NCBI RefSeq assembly: GCF_004152845.1
Contig: NZ_SEON01000007.1
Location: 186,001 to 250,000 of the forward strand
Direction: 5' to 3'
Source: Sphingobium fuliginis
GTDB lineage: Bacteria > Pseudomonadota > Alphaproteobacteria > Sphingomonadales > Sphingomonadaceae
DNA length: 64,000 bases
Shown: one piece after another, positions 1-7,481 of the stretch
Numbering within the stretch: position 1 is the stretch's first letter
How the letters are laid out: each line of letters begins with the position of its first letter
Translations under genes and position numbers: made by a program
Notes under the pieces: generated by a model
The model's database searches: none
Told to the model about the DNA's origin: nothing
Seen by the model: only the letters and a program-made list of their open reading frames with translations

Positions 1-1
1 C

Positions 2-169
2 CGGGCGCGGATGCGCAATGCGCTGAACGCCGGGCGGCCGATGGCGATGGAGGCGGATGGCGGGGCCTATATGGCGGCGATCCGGCGGGTTTGCGGGGTC
101 GCGCCGAAGCCCGGCGGGATCGACCGGTTGCGGGGGGCGATGCTGCGCGTCGTCCAGCGTGCGTCATGA
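2..169 (+). CDS. C-terminal end of a Tad/Cpa protein, probably CpaE/TadZ (partial)
   Basis: An open frame enters from the left edge and stops with TGA at 167-169. About 55 residues are visible, ending in ...MLRVVQRAS. The stop overlaps the ATG of cpaF in an ATGA arrangement, so the two genes are translationally coupled. In Tad/Flp pilus operons the gene immediately upstream of cpaF is normally cpaE/tadZ, the ParA-like ATPase that localises the pilus machine. The visible tail carries no diagnostic motif, so the identity rests on position only. Confidence 0.5.
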   Translation, partial: RARMRNALNAGRPMAMEADGGAYMAAIRRVCGVAPKPGGIDRLRGAMLRVVQRAS

Positions 170-1494
170 GCCTGCTGACCGGCGAAGAGGGCTTCATTCC
201 GGCGCGGGAGGTGCGGATGGCGCCTGTCGCGCAGCCGGCGGCGCAGCGGATGAGCGACATCTATCAGATCGCCAAGGCGCAGACCTGCGCCCAGTTGATC
301 GAGCAGCTGGAGGCGCGGGGCGATACGGCGGAGACGCTGGGGCCGAGGGCGCTGCGCGAGGAGATAGAGCAGGTCGTCGCCAGCCGCAGCCGCCGTGGGC
401 AGATGGCGCTGAACAGCGCGGAGCGGCTGCTGCTGATCGAGGATGTCGAGGATGAGGTGGCGGGCATGGGCCCGCTGGCGCCGCTGCTGCGCGATCCAGG
501 GGTGGACGACATCATCGTCAACGGGCCGGGGCATATCTATGCCGAGCGGGGCGGGTTGCTGGAGAAGGTCGAGACGCGGTTTCGCGACGACGCGCATCTG
601 ATGAACATCATCCAGCGGATCGTCGGGCCGATCGGGCGGCGGGTGGATGAGGCCAGTCCCTATGTCGATGCGCGGCTGGCGGACGGGTCGCGGGTGAATA
701 TCGTCATTCCGCCGGTGGCTCTGGATGGGCCGACGCTCTCTATCCGCAAGTTCCGGTTGCAGAGCATGACCATCGAGGACTGCGTTTCGGCGCAGATGAT
801 GAGCGCGGACATGGCGGCTTATCTGAGCGCGGCGGTGCGGTCGCGGCTGAACATATTGATCTGCGGCGGGACGGGGGCGGGCAAGACGACTTTGCTCAAC
901 ATGCTGTCGACCTTCATCGGCGACCGGGAGCGGCTGATCACCATCGAGGACGCCGCCGAACTGCAGTTGCGGCAGAGCCATGTGGTGCGGCTGGAGACGC
1001 GGCCGCCGACGGTCGACGGCAGCCGCGAGGTGAGCAGCCGCGAACTGGTGCGCAATGCGCTGCGGATGCGGCCGGACCGGATCATCCTGGGCGAGGTGCG
1101 CGGCGTCGAGGCCGTGGAGATGTTGCAGGCCATGTCGACCGGGCATGACGGGTCGATGGCGACGCTGCACGGCAATAGTCCGAGGGACGCCTTTGCGCGG
1201 CTGGAGATGCTGCTGGGCTTTGCCGGGGTGCAGAGTGACGTGCGGGCGATCCGGCGCTTCATCGCCAACAGCGTGCATGTGGTGGTGCAGTTGCAGCGGC
1301 TGTCCAACGGCAGCCGGCGGGTGATGTCGGTGAGCGAAGTCACCGGGCTGGAGGGAGACGCCTATTCGCTGAATGAACTGTTCGCCTTTCAGGAGCAGCC
1401 CGCGCTGTCGGGGACGGGGGAATTTCGCACTTTGTCGTTGCGGCCCTTTTTCGCGGGGCGGCTGAGGGATTATCGGGGCGCGCGGCCGTGCTGA
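166..1494 (+). CDS. cpaF: CpaF/TadA family secretion ATPase of the Tad pilus
   Basis: This is the hexameric cytoplasmic ATPase that powers Flp pilus assembly. The 442-residue length is normal for CpaF. A Walker A motif GGTGAGKTT lies near residue 234, and the Walker B region with the RIILGEVRG stretch near residue 305. The His-box-like segment GHDGSMATLHGNSP follows. The start at 166 is preferred because it overlaps the upstream stop; a longer frame from 91 would run through the cpaE reading. The last codons overlap the start of tadB at 1488. Type II/IV secretion ATPase membership is clear from the motifs. Confidence 0.93.
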   Translation: MSLLTGEEGFIPAREVRMAPVAQPAAQRMSDIYQIAKAQTCAQLIEQLEARGDTAETLGPRALREEIEQVVASRSRRGQMALNSAERLLLIEDVEDEVAGMGPLAPLLRDPGVDDIIVNGPGHIYAERGGLLEKVETRFRDDAHLMNIIQRIVGPIGRRVDEASPYVDARLADGSRVNIVIPPVALDGPTLSIRKFRLQSMTIEDCVSAQMMSADMAAYLSAAVRSRLNILICGGTGAGKTTLLNMLSTFIGDRERLITIEDAAELQLRQSHVVRLETRPPTVDGSREVSSRELVRNALRMRPDRIILGEVRGVEAVEMLQAMSTGHDGSMATLHGNSPRDAFARLEMLLGFAGVQSDVRAIRRFIANSVHVVVQLQRLSNGSRRVMSVSEVTGLEGDAYSLNELFAFQEQPALSGTGEFRTLSLRPFFAGRLRDYRGARPC

Positions 1495-2381
1495 GCGGGG
1501 CGGCCTTTCTGATATTGTCGCTGCTGATCCTGATGGGGATCGGCTGGCCATTGCTGGCGCGGCAGGCGCGGCAGCGGGCGGCGATCGACCGGCGGCTGGG
1601 ACTGGCCCCGACCGCGGCGATGCCGCGCCCGGCGGTGCTGGCGCCGCCGGACCGGATGGCGCCGCTGCTGGCGCAGGCGCAGATCGACGTGACGGCGCGG
1701 GCGCTGGGCATGGTCGGCGGCGGGCTGCTGCTGATCGCGCTGTTCGCCCTGCTGGCGGCGGGGCCGGTGGCGGCGCTGGCGGTGGTGGCGGGCGTGCCGA
1801 TGGCGCTGGTCGGCTGGGTGCGGCGGCGGGCGCAGCGGCGCGTGGAGGCGCTGATCGAGGCATTGCCCCATTATATCGACGCGGTGCGGCAGATGCAGGC
1901 GGTCGGCAATTCGCTGGCGCAGGCGCTGGACCGGGCGCTGGCCGACGCGCCCGCCGTGGTGCGGAGCTATATCGCGCCGGTCGCAAGGCGGCTGGAGCTG
2001 GGCGCGCCGGTGGCCGATGCGATGCAGGTGCTGGCGGAGCGGCTGCGCGTTCCTGAAATATCGATGCTGGCCGCCGCGATCCGCACGAACATGCGCTATG
2101 GCGGGTCGATTTCGGCGGTGCTGCTGAACCTGGCCAACATCCTGCGCGAGCGCATCCGCATCAAGCGCGAGCTGAAGGCCGCCATTTCCGAAGCGAAGAT
2201 CAGCGGCCGGGTGCTGATCGTCATGCCGCTGGTGGCGATGGCCGTGCTGGTGGCGATGAACCCCGATTATATCGGTTTCTTCCTGCGCGATCCGCGCGGG
2301 CATCGGCTGGCGGCGATCGCGCTGGTCTTGCAGGGCATGGGCATGCTGGTGATGCGGCGGGTGATGAGGCTGGCCTTCTGA
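1488..2381 (+). CDS. tadB: TadB-like inner membrane platform protein (type II secretion F domain)
   Basis: This 297-residue membrane protein forms, with TadC, the inner membrane platform on which Flp pilin is polymerised. It starts with a hydrophobic segment (residues 1-25). A second membrane stretch lies near residues 80-105, and the C-terminal part has the T2SSF-type hydrophobic region around GRVLIVMPLVAMAVLVAM. The sequence ALPHYIDAVRQMQAVGNSLAQALDRAL is typical of the T2SSF cytoplasmic helical bundle. The gene overlaps cpaF by 7 nt, and its stop overlaps the tadC start at 2381, which indicates tight coupling. Confidence 0.88.
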   Translation: MLSGAAFLILSLLILMGIGWPLLARQARQRAAIDRRLGLAPTAAMPRPAVLAPPDRMAPLLAQAQIDVTARALGMVGGGLLLIALFALLAAGPVAALAVVAGVPMALVGWVRRRAQRRVEALIEALPHYIDAVRQMQAVGNSLAQALDRALADAPAVVRSYIAPVARRLELGAPVADAMQVLAERLRVPEISMLAAAIRTNMRYGGSISAVLLNLANILRERIRIKRELKAAISEAKISGRVLIVMPLVAMAVLVAMNPDYIGFFLRDPRGHRLAAIALVLQGMGMLVMRRVMRLAF

Positions 2382-3244
2382 TGGGGGCGCTGTTCCTCCT
2401 TTGCGCGGCGCTGGGCGTCGCCTGCGCCGCGATGGGCGTGCGGATGCTGCTGGCCGACCGGCGGCTGGAGGCGCGGCTGGGCATGGCGGGCGACCGGCCG
2501 GGCTTCCGCCTGCCCGTGGCCTTCGCCGCCAGGGGGCGGGACCGGTCGGAGATTGCCGACAGGCTGATGCTGGCGGGGTTCCAGGATGCGCGGGCGGCGG
2601 ACCGGTTCGTCTGGGCGCGGATGGCGGCGACGGTCGGCGCGGGGCTGGCGGCGATGCTGGTTTCGCGGATCGGCTGGGGCGGATTCCTTGCCCGGCCCCT
2701 GCTGATCGTCATCGCCGCCGGCCTGACCTATGTCGGGGCGAAGCAGGCGATCCATCTGCTCGCGGCGCGGCGGGCGCGGGCGATCATGGCGGAATTTCCC
2801 TTCCTGCTGGACCTGATGCTGATGATGCTGGAAAGCGGCATCTCGCTGGACCAGTGCTTCCGCGCCATTGCGCGGGACGAGGCCATTGCGGTGCCGCACC
2901 ATGCGCGGCTGATCGCGATGCTGGTCGCCGATCTCGACCGGGGCATGCGCTATGAGCAGGCGCTGGACCGCTGGGCGGCGCGGGTGGCGGTGAACGGGGC
3001 GAAGGAACTGGCGGCGCTGTTCCGCCAGGCGCTGTTCCAGGGGGTCGAGCTGGCCCCCGCCCTGCGCGAATTCGTGCGGGAGTTCACCCAGCGCCGCGTC
3101 GCCAGCGCGCGGGAGGCGATGGGCGGCATCACCGTGCGCATGGTGGTGCTGATGATCCTGTTCTTCATGCCCGCCCTGTTCGTGGTGCTGGGCGGGCCGC
3201 CAGTGGTGGCGATCTTCGATACTTTGCGGGGGGTGTCGCAATGA
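2381..3244 (+). CDS. tadC: TadC-like inner membrane platform protein (type II secretion F domain)
   Basis: This is the second T2SSF-family platform protein of the Tad machine (287 aa). It has an N-terminal membrane helix, a pair of hydrophobic segments near residues 85-120, and a C-terminal hydrophobic stretch (VRMVVLMILFFMPALFVVLGG). The motif FPFLLDLMLMMLESGISLDQCF matches the conserved T2SSF pattern of a short acidic helix followed by 'GISLDQA'. It follows tadB in the order usual for alphaproteobacterial Tad operons and overlaps the next gene by 4 nt. Confidence 0.87.
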   Translation: MGALFLLCAALGVACAAMGVRMLLADRRLEARLGMAGDRPGFRLPVAFAARGRDRSEIADRLMLAGFQDARAADRFVWARMAATVGAGLAAMLVSRIGWGGFLARPLLIVIAAGLTYVGAKQAIHLLAARRARAIMAEFPFLLDLMLMMLESGISLDQCFRAIARDEAIAVPHHARLIAMLVADLDRGMRYEQALDRWAARVAVNGAKELAALFRQALFQGVELAPALREFVREFTQRRVASAREAMGGITVRMVVLMILFFMPALFVVLGGPPVVAIFDTLRGVSQ

Positions 3245-3855
3245 GGCGGTTGATGCTGGCGGCGATGCTGATGGCGGCCGCGCCGGGGGAAGCGGAGGAA
3301 GCGCCCGACACGCGAGGGCTGTATCTGCAACTCATCCACCAGGCGCGGGCCGACGGGCGGCCACGGGCGGCGCTGGCCTATCTGGACGATTTCGAGCGGC
3401 GCTATCCGGGCGATGCCGAGGCGCGGCTGCTGCGGGTCAACAGCCTGATCGACCTCGGGCAGATCGACGCGGCGGAAGTGGTGGTCCTGCCGCCGGAGAC
3501 GGCGGGCGGTGGGGTCAGCGCGGTGCGCGGGCATCTGCTGGCGGCGCGGGGGCGGTGGGACGAGGCGGCGGCCTGGTACGAGCGGGCGAGCCGGGCGAGT
3601 CCGGCCGATCCGCTGCCGCGCAATGCGCTTGGCTATGCGCTGTTGCGGGCCGGGCGGGTCGGCGCGGCGATAGAGGCGTTGCGCGGGGCGAGCGATCTGG
3701 GGCCGCAACTGGCGGTGGTGCGCAACAACCTGCTGCTGGCGCTGATCATCGGCGGGCGGCGCGACGAGGCGGAGGCCGGGTTGCGCCGGGCGGGAGACGG
3801 GGCGCTGCGGCAGAAACTGGCGGCGGAAGCGGCGCGGATCGGCAAGGGAGGATGA
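3241..3855 (+). CDS. TPR-repeat protein of the Tad operon (TadD-like)
   Basis: This 204-residue protein has a cleavable-looking signal (residues 1-18, ending AAAPGEAEE). Helical repeats follow that resemble tetratricopeptide repeats, for example ARGRWDEAAAWYERASRASPADPLPRNALGYALLRAGRVGAAIEALRGASDLGP broken over two units. TPR lipoproteins called TadD act as assembly factors for the Tad outer membrane pore. No lipobox Cys is present here, so this copy would be periplasmic rather than lipidated. It starts inside the end of tadC (ATGA overlap). Confidence 0.75.
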   Translation: MRRLMLAAMLMAAAPGEAEEAPDTRGLYLQLIHQARADGRPRAALAYLDDFERRYPGDAEARLLRVNSLIDLGQIDAAEVVVLPPETAGGGVSAVRGHLLAARGRWDEAAAWYERASRASPADPLPRNALGYALLRAGRVGAAIEALRGASDLGPQLAVVRNNLLLALIIGGRRDEAEAGLRRAGDGALRQKLAAEAARIGKGG

Positions 3856-3856
3856 G

Positions 3857-4060
3857 ATGGTGGTGCTGTTGCTGATGGCGGCTGCGCCCGCGCCGGCGCC
3901 GGCGCCGGCGGGCGAAGCGCGGCGGGTGGTGGAGGCGCAGCTGAAGGCCCCGGTGCGCGAGGATGCGGGGCTTTCGGCGGAGGAGGCTGCGGTCATTCGG
4001 CAGCGCTATCTGGAGTCCATCGGCCGGCGGGTCGAGCGGGCGGTGGACGGGGCGCGATGA
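3857..4060 (+). CDS. Small exported hypothetical protein within the Tad operon
   Basis: This 67-residue protein has a short hydrophobic start (MVVLLLMAA), then an Ala-Pro repeat (PAPAPAPAG), then a helical charged region ending VERAVDGAR. It sits 1 nt after the TPR gene and overlaps tadG by 4 nt, so it is part of the operon. I do not recognise a family. The hydrophobic start plus Pro-rich linker suggests export or membrane tethering. The gene could be a minor operon-specific accessory factor. Confidence 0.55.
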   Translation: MVVLLLMAAAPAPAPAPAGEARRVVEAQLKAPVREDAGLSAEEAAVIRQRYLESIGRRVERAVDGAR

Positions 4061-5853
4061 TCCGGGCGCTGTGCATCGCGTTTCGTCGGGCATGGCTTCG
4101 GCGGCTGGCTGGCGACCGATCCGCCGCCGTCGCGCCGCTGATCGCGGCATTGGGGGCGGTGTTGATCGGGGCGGCGGGGTTCGCGCTGGATGGGGGGCTT
4201 TATTATGTGAGCCTGCGCAATCTGCGGGCGGCGACCGATGCGGCTGCGCTGGCCGCCGCGCAGAATCCGGCGCAGGCGGCGGCGCGGGCGCGCGATAGCC
4301 TGAGCCGCAACGGATATGATCCGGCCATTCTCCGATCGGTCGAACTGGGCCGCTATTGCGCCGATGCGGGGCTGGGCGCGGCGCAGCGCTTCGACGCGAG
4401 CATGGCGCTTTGTCCCGGCAATGGGCGGGTCAACGCCGTGCGCATCCGCACCGGGAAGCCGGCGCGCCAGTTCCTGATGCGCGTGCTGGGTCCGGCCAAC
4501 CCCCTGCCCGACCTGTCGGCCAGCGCCACGGCGGCGCGTATCGACGAGGCGGGGATCGGCATCAGTTCCGGCGTGCTGACCGTCACCAATGCGCTGGTGA
4601 ACAGCGTCAACGACCTGCTGAGCGCGCTGCTGGGGATCAAGCTGCGCCTCTCCACCGCCGATGTCGAGGCGTTGATGGCGAGCCATGTCGATGCCGGCCT
4701 GTTCTTCGACGCGCTGGCGCAGCGGGTCGGGGAGAGCGGCAGCTATGGCGCGCTCACCGCGCGCACGGTGGCGCTTCGCGACCTGCTCGCCGCCGCCGCC
4801 AGCGCGGCCGACAACAGCGCGACCGCCGCGACCCTGAACCTGCTGGCCGGGCAGGTCGGCAATGGATATGCCGTGCCGCTCAACGGCCTGTTCGGCCTGG
4901 GCGTGTGGAAGAACATGCCGGTCGGCGGGGCGGACGAGAAACCGGCCCTGCGCGCCGGGATCAATGCCTATCAGCTCTTTTCCTACGCGGTGCAGGCGGG
5001 CAATGGCGCGGTGGACCTGTCGGACGCGGTCGGCACCGTGGCGCCGGGCAGCAGCGTCCTGCTGGCGGCGATGGCGACCGGGCCGATGGACCGGCCCCGC
5101 TTCTCCTTCGGTCCGGCGGGGGAGACCGGCGTTTCCACGTCCGCCTTGCGGCTGCAACTGGATGTCGGGATCAGGAATGTCAGCCTGCTGGGCGTTCCGC
5201 TGATCGTCGTCAACCTGCCGGTCACGATCGACATTGCGGCGGCGCAGGGGCAGGTCAGCGCCATCGATTGCCCCGACACGGCGGAACAGGCGCGCGACAC
5301 GCGGGTGACGGTGCAGGCCGGCAGCGGCCTCGTCAACGCCTATATCGGCGCCTTGCCCGCCGGCGCCATGACGCGGCCGATGCCGCCCCTGTCCGCCGCC
5401 GACGTGCGTCCGGTCCAGATCGTCAATGTGCTGGGCGTCGTCGCGGTGGACAGCCGCGCGGTGGCGCAGCCGGTCATGGGCGCGAGCGGCGCCGTCGTCT
5501 TCGGCCCCGGCGGGCAGGGCCGCATAGGCCGTCCCGGATCGCCCGGCACGCCCGCCAGCATCGGCAACGGGGCGCAGGTCGGGCCGCTGCTGACATCGCT
5601 GGTGGGCAGCCTTGGCGGACAGGACGGGTTGCAGGTGACGTTGCTGGGATCATGCCTGCCGATCGTCTGCGACGCGACCCGGGCGCTCGCCCGGTCCCAA
5701 TTGTCGAGCGCGGTGGTCAATCCGGTCGCCGGGCTGGTCGGCACCACCATCGATCCGCTGGTCACCAATCTGCTCGCCGCGCTGGGCGTCCAGCTTGGCC
5801 ATGCGACGCTCTGGGCGACGGGCGCGCGCTGCGGGGTGCCGGTGCTGGTGTGA
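4057..5853 (+). CDS. tadG: TadG-like pilus assembly protein
   Basis: This is a 598-residue protein. Its N-terminus has the TadE/TadG-type hydrophobic segment (AVAPLIAALGAVLIGAAGFALDG, about residues 27-50) followed by LYYVSLRNLRAATDAAALAAA, the classic 'ATDAAALAAA' helix of TadG proteins. The long remainder would be periplasmic. TadG-type pseudopilins are thought to initiate or anchor Flp pili. The protein is longer than typical and its C-terminal 400 residues show no von Willebrand motif that I can see. It overlaps the small protein upstream. Confidence 0.82.
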   Translation: MIRALCIAFRRAWLRRLAGDRSAAVAPLIAALGAVLIGAAGFALDGGLYYVSLRNLRAATDAAALAAAQNPAQAAARARDSLSRNGYDPAILRSVELGRYCADAGLGAAQRFDASMALCPGNGRVNAVRIRTGKPARQFLMRVLGPANPLPDLSASATAARIDEAGIGISSGVLTVTNALVNSVNDLLSALLGIKLRLSTADVEALMASHVDAGLFFDALAQRVGESGSYGALTARTVALRDLLAAAASAADNSATAATLNLLAGQVGNGYAVPLNGLFGLGVWKNMPVGGADEKPALRAGINAYQLFSYAVQAGNGAVDLSDAVGTVAPGSSVLLAAMATGPMDRPRFSFGPAGETGVSTSALRLQLDVGIRNVSLLGVPLIVVNLPVTIDIAAAQGQVSAIDCPDTAEQARDTRVTVQAGSGLVNAYIGALPAGAMTRPMPPLSAADVRPVQIVNVLGVVAVDSRAVAQPVMGASGAVVFGPGGQGRIGRPGSPGTPASIGNGAQVGPLLTSLVGSLGGQDGLQVTLLGSCLPIVCDATRALARSQLSSAVVNPVAGLVGTTIDPLVTNLLAALGVQLGHATLWATGARCGVPVLV

Positions 5854-5926
5854 GTTTTCATGGCGGCGCGCGGTTCCCCCTCGCCATGCGCCGCCGGTCC
5901 TTTGCGGAGGGGATTGGAGGACAAGC

Positions 5927-6109
5927 ATGAACAAGTTTCTGGGTTCGCTGATCGCGAAGCTGGCGCGGGATGAGAAAGGCCTGACGGCGGTGGAATATGC
6001 CGTGCTGGGCGCGGTGGTGGTCGCCGCCATCGTCGCGGTCGGCGCCAATTTCCGCACGCAGCTGGGCGCCGCCTTCACGACGATGTTCAACAGCGTCAAT
6101 CCGGGCTGA
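5927..6109 (+). CDS. flp: Flp/Fap-type major pilin
   Basis: This is a 60-residue pilin precursor. The leader MNKFLGSLIAKLARDEKG is followed by the Flp motif G/LTAVEYAVLGAVVVAAIVAVG, in which the prepilin peptidase cleaves after Gly and the Glu-Tyr pair lies at +4/+5. The ATG at 5927 is chosen over an upstream in-frame start at 5795 because of the good Shine-Dalgarno (GGAGG, 5916-5920) and the fit to the family length. It lies downstream of the assembly genes, whereas in many genomes flp is first. No prepilin peptidase (cpaA/tadV) gene is in view, so it should lie to the left of the window. Confidence 0.9.
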   Translation: MNKFLGSLIAKLARDEKGLTAVEYAVLGAVVVAAIVAVGANFRTQLGAAFTTMFNSVNPG

Positions 6110-6114
6110 TCGGG

Positions 6115-6540
6115 ATGCGCGCGGCGCGGCGGCTGCGGACATGCGAGCGGGGGCTGGCGGCGCTGGAATTCGCGCTGCTGGCGCCTGCGCTGCTGATGCT
6201 GGTCTTCGCGGTCGTGCTCTATTCCTTCTACTTCGCCGCGCTGATGGGCGTGCGCCATGCCGCGGTGGAGGGCGCCCGCGCCGCCGTGGCGGGGCTTTCC
6301 ACGGCGGAACGCACGGCGCTGGCGCAGGGCCGGGCGCAGGCGGTGATCGGCGGCTATGGCACGCTGCTGGCGGCGGGGGGCGGGCCCGTCGTCACGGCAG
6401 GGCCCGATGCGACCGGCACGTTCCGGGTGCGGGTCAGCTATGACATGAGCGGCAGTCCGATGATGCGTTATGCGGCCTTCATACCCATGCCCTCCCCCAC
6501 GGTGAGCGCCAGCATCGTCGTCACCAACGGGAGCTATTGA
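6115..6540 (+). CDS. tadE: TadE-like minor pseudopilin
   Basis: This 141-residue protein carries the TadE N-terminal signature G/LAALEFALLAPALLMLVFAVVLYSFYF, a prepilin-like cleavage site followed by a single hydrophobic helix. The rest is a small periplasmic domain. TadE and TadF are minor pseudopilins processed by the same peptidase as Flp. It begins 5 nt after the flp stop, so the two genes share a transcript. It closes the Tad cluster. Confidence 0.85.
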   Translation: MRAARRLRTCERGLAALEFALLAPALLMLVFAVVLYSFYFAALMGVRHAAVEGARAAVAGLSTAERTALAQGRAQAVIGGYGTLLAAGGGPVVTAGPDATGTFRVRVSYDMSGSPMMRYAAFIPMPSPTVSASIVVTNGSY

Positions 6541-6656
6541 AGGGAACGCCCCTTAAACCTGTGTTAGCGGCCTTCCGCTTTGGCCCGCCGTCCAGGAACC
6601 GGGGGCGCGGTGCGGCGCTTGCATGGGAGTCACGCCCATGAGCAGAGGAGCATCCC

Positions 6657-7190
6657 ATGTCCGTCATCGACAGGATCGTCGCAGCCGTCACGCCGCCGGA
6701 ATCGGAAGAGGACCGCGCCCGCGCGCGGGAGAAGGCGCGGGCGGCGGCCATGGCGGGGGACTGGCTCGACCAGATCCTCCAGCACCACCAGCAGATCGAA
6801 ATGGCCTTCAGCGAGGCGGAGGCGGCGATGGACGCATCCAGCCGGACGCGCGCCCAGAGGAAGCTCGCCGCGCTTCTGACCGCCCATTCCAGCGCGGAGG
6901 AGGCGGTCATCTACCCGCAGCTTTCCCACGGTCACAAGACGCATATGGCGATGGCCTATGAGGAGCAGCAGGCCGCCAAGGTCCAGCTTGCGCTGCTGGA
7001 AGCGCTCGATCCGCTGAGCGAGGATTGGAGCGAAAAGCTGGAGCATATCAGGGGCGCGGTCGCCCATCATGTCTATGAGGAGGAAAATGACCGCTTCCTT
7101 CATCTGAAGGAGGAAATTCCCCCGGCGGATCAGGAACGGATGACCGCGCGCTATCGGGAGGAGATGGCGCGTTACGACAGCGGGCTTTAG
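6657..7190 (+). CDS. Hemerythrin-like HHE-domain protein
   Basis: This 177-residue helical protein contains HHE cation-binding motifs: HHQQIEMAF near residue 41, AHSSAEEAVIYP near residue 76, HKTHM, and HHVYEEENDRF near residue 138. These fit a di-iron four-helix bundle of the bacterial DUF-type hemerythrins, which have been linked to oxygen/redox or NO responses. A GAGGAG Shine-Dalgarno lies 7-9 nt upstream of the ATG. Its TAG stop codon is the first three bases of a 166-bp dispersed repeat, described separately. Confidence 0.82.
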   Translation: MSVIDRIVAAVTPPESEEDRARAREKARAAAMAGDWLDQILQHHQQIEMAFSEAEAAMDASSRTRAQRKLAALLTAHSSAEEAVIYPQLSHGHKTHMAMAYEEQQAAKVQLALLEALDPLSEDWSEKLEHIRGAVAHHVYEEENDRFLHLKEEIPPADQERMTARYREEMARYDSGL

Positions 7191-7353
7191 AGCCAATCGA
7201 CATTCAGCCCTGACGGCCTGCAAATGACGCTTTTCCGTGCTTCCGGTGCCCACCTACTTTGAGTAGGCTGCGCGCCGGGTCACGGAAAACCGCCATTTTA
7301 CCTTCGGTGGCCTTCGGCTCGGCTCGTCATCATCTGAATGTCGATCGGCTCTA
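7188..7353. repeat. Dispersed palindromic repeat, family 1, copy A (166 bp)
   Basis: The ends are TAGAGCCAATCGACATTCAG and its near-perfect inverse (one mismatch). Inside are a nested inverted pair TTTTCCGTG/CACGGAAAA and a small CCTAC...GTAGG hairpin, so the single strand would fold into one long stem. Copy B (20241-20406) is the same length in reverse orientation; copy C (60994-61139) is 20 bp shorter. The element looks like a non-autonomous TIR element with TA at each end. The first TAG is the stop codon of the hemerythrin gene. Confidence 0.9.
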
Positions 7354-7430
7354 GGGCGTTTTCCAGGCCGACAGGATCATCGGCCGACTTGGAGAGGGCG
7401 GTAGAAAAAAGACCTGAAGCGGCCGATCCG
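7351..7430. repeat. Palindromic repeat, family 3, diverged copy
   Basis: The sequence from 7351 (TAGGGCGTTTTCC...CAGGATCATC...GCGGTAGAA...GCGGCCGAT) aligns by eye with the element at 13585-13676 (GAGCGTTTTCC...CAGAATCATC...GCGGTAGAA...GCGGCCGAT). It abuts repeat family 1 copy A exactly at a TA, as if family 1 had inserted into the end of this older copy. Confidence 0.6.
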
Positions 7431-7455
7431 ATATAATCGGCTCGGCCGCTTCAGG
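7413..7455 (-). terminator. Rho-independent terminator of the glycosyltransferase-Glf gene
   Basis: Perfect 14-bp arms CCTGAAGCGGCCGA and TCGGCCGCTTCAGG enclose a short loop. Read on the minus strand, the hairpin is followed by a TCTTTTTTC tract (7405-7412). It lies just beyond the stop of the minus-strand gene at 7482. Confidence 0.85.
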
Positions 7456-7481
7456 GTCGGTCCTGTCCAGCCTGTGGCGGG

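Noticed and set aside
67..1986. Very long minus-strand open frame over the Tad genes
   Set aside because: It is the high-G+C shadow of cpaF and tadB; Arg/Pro/Ala-rich, no ribosome site, no domain.
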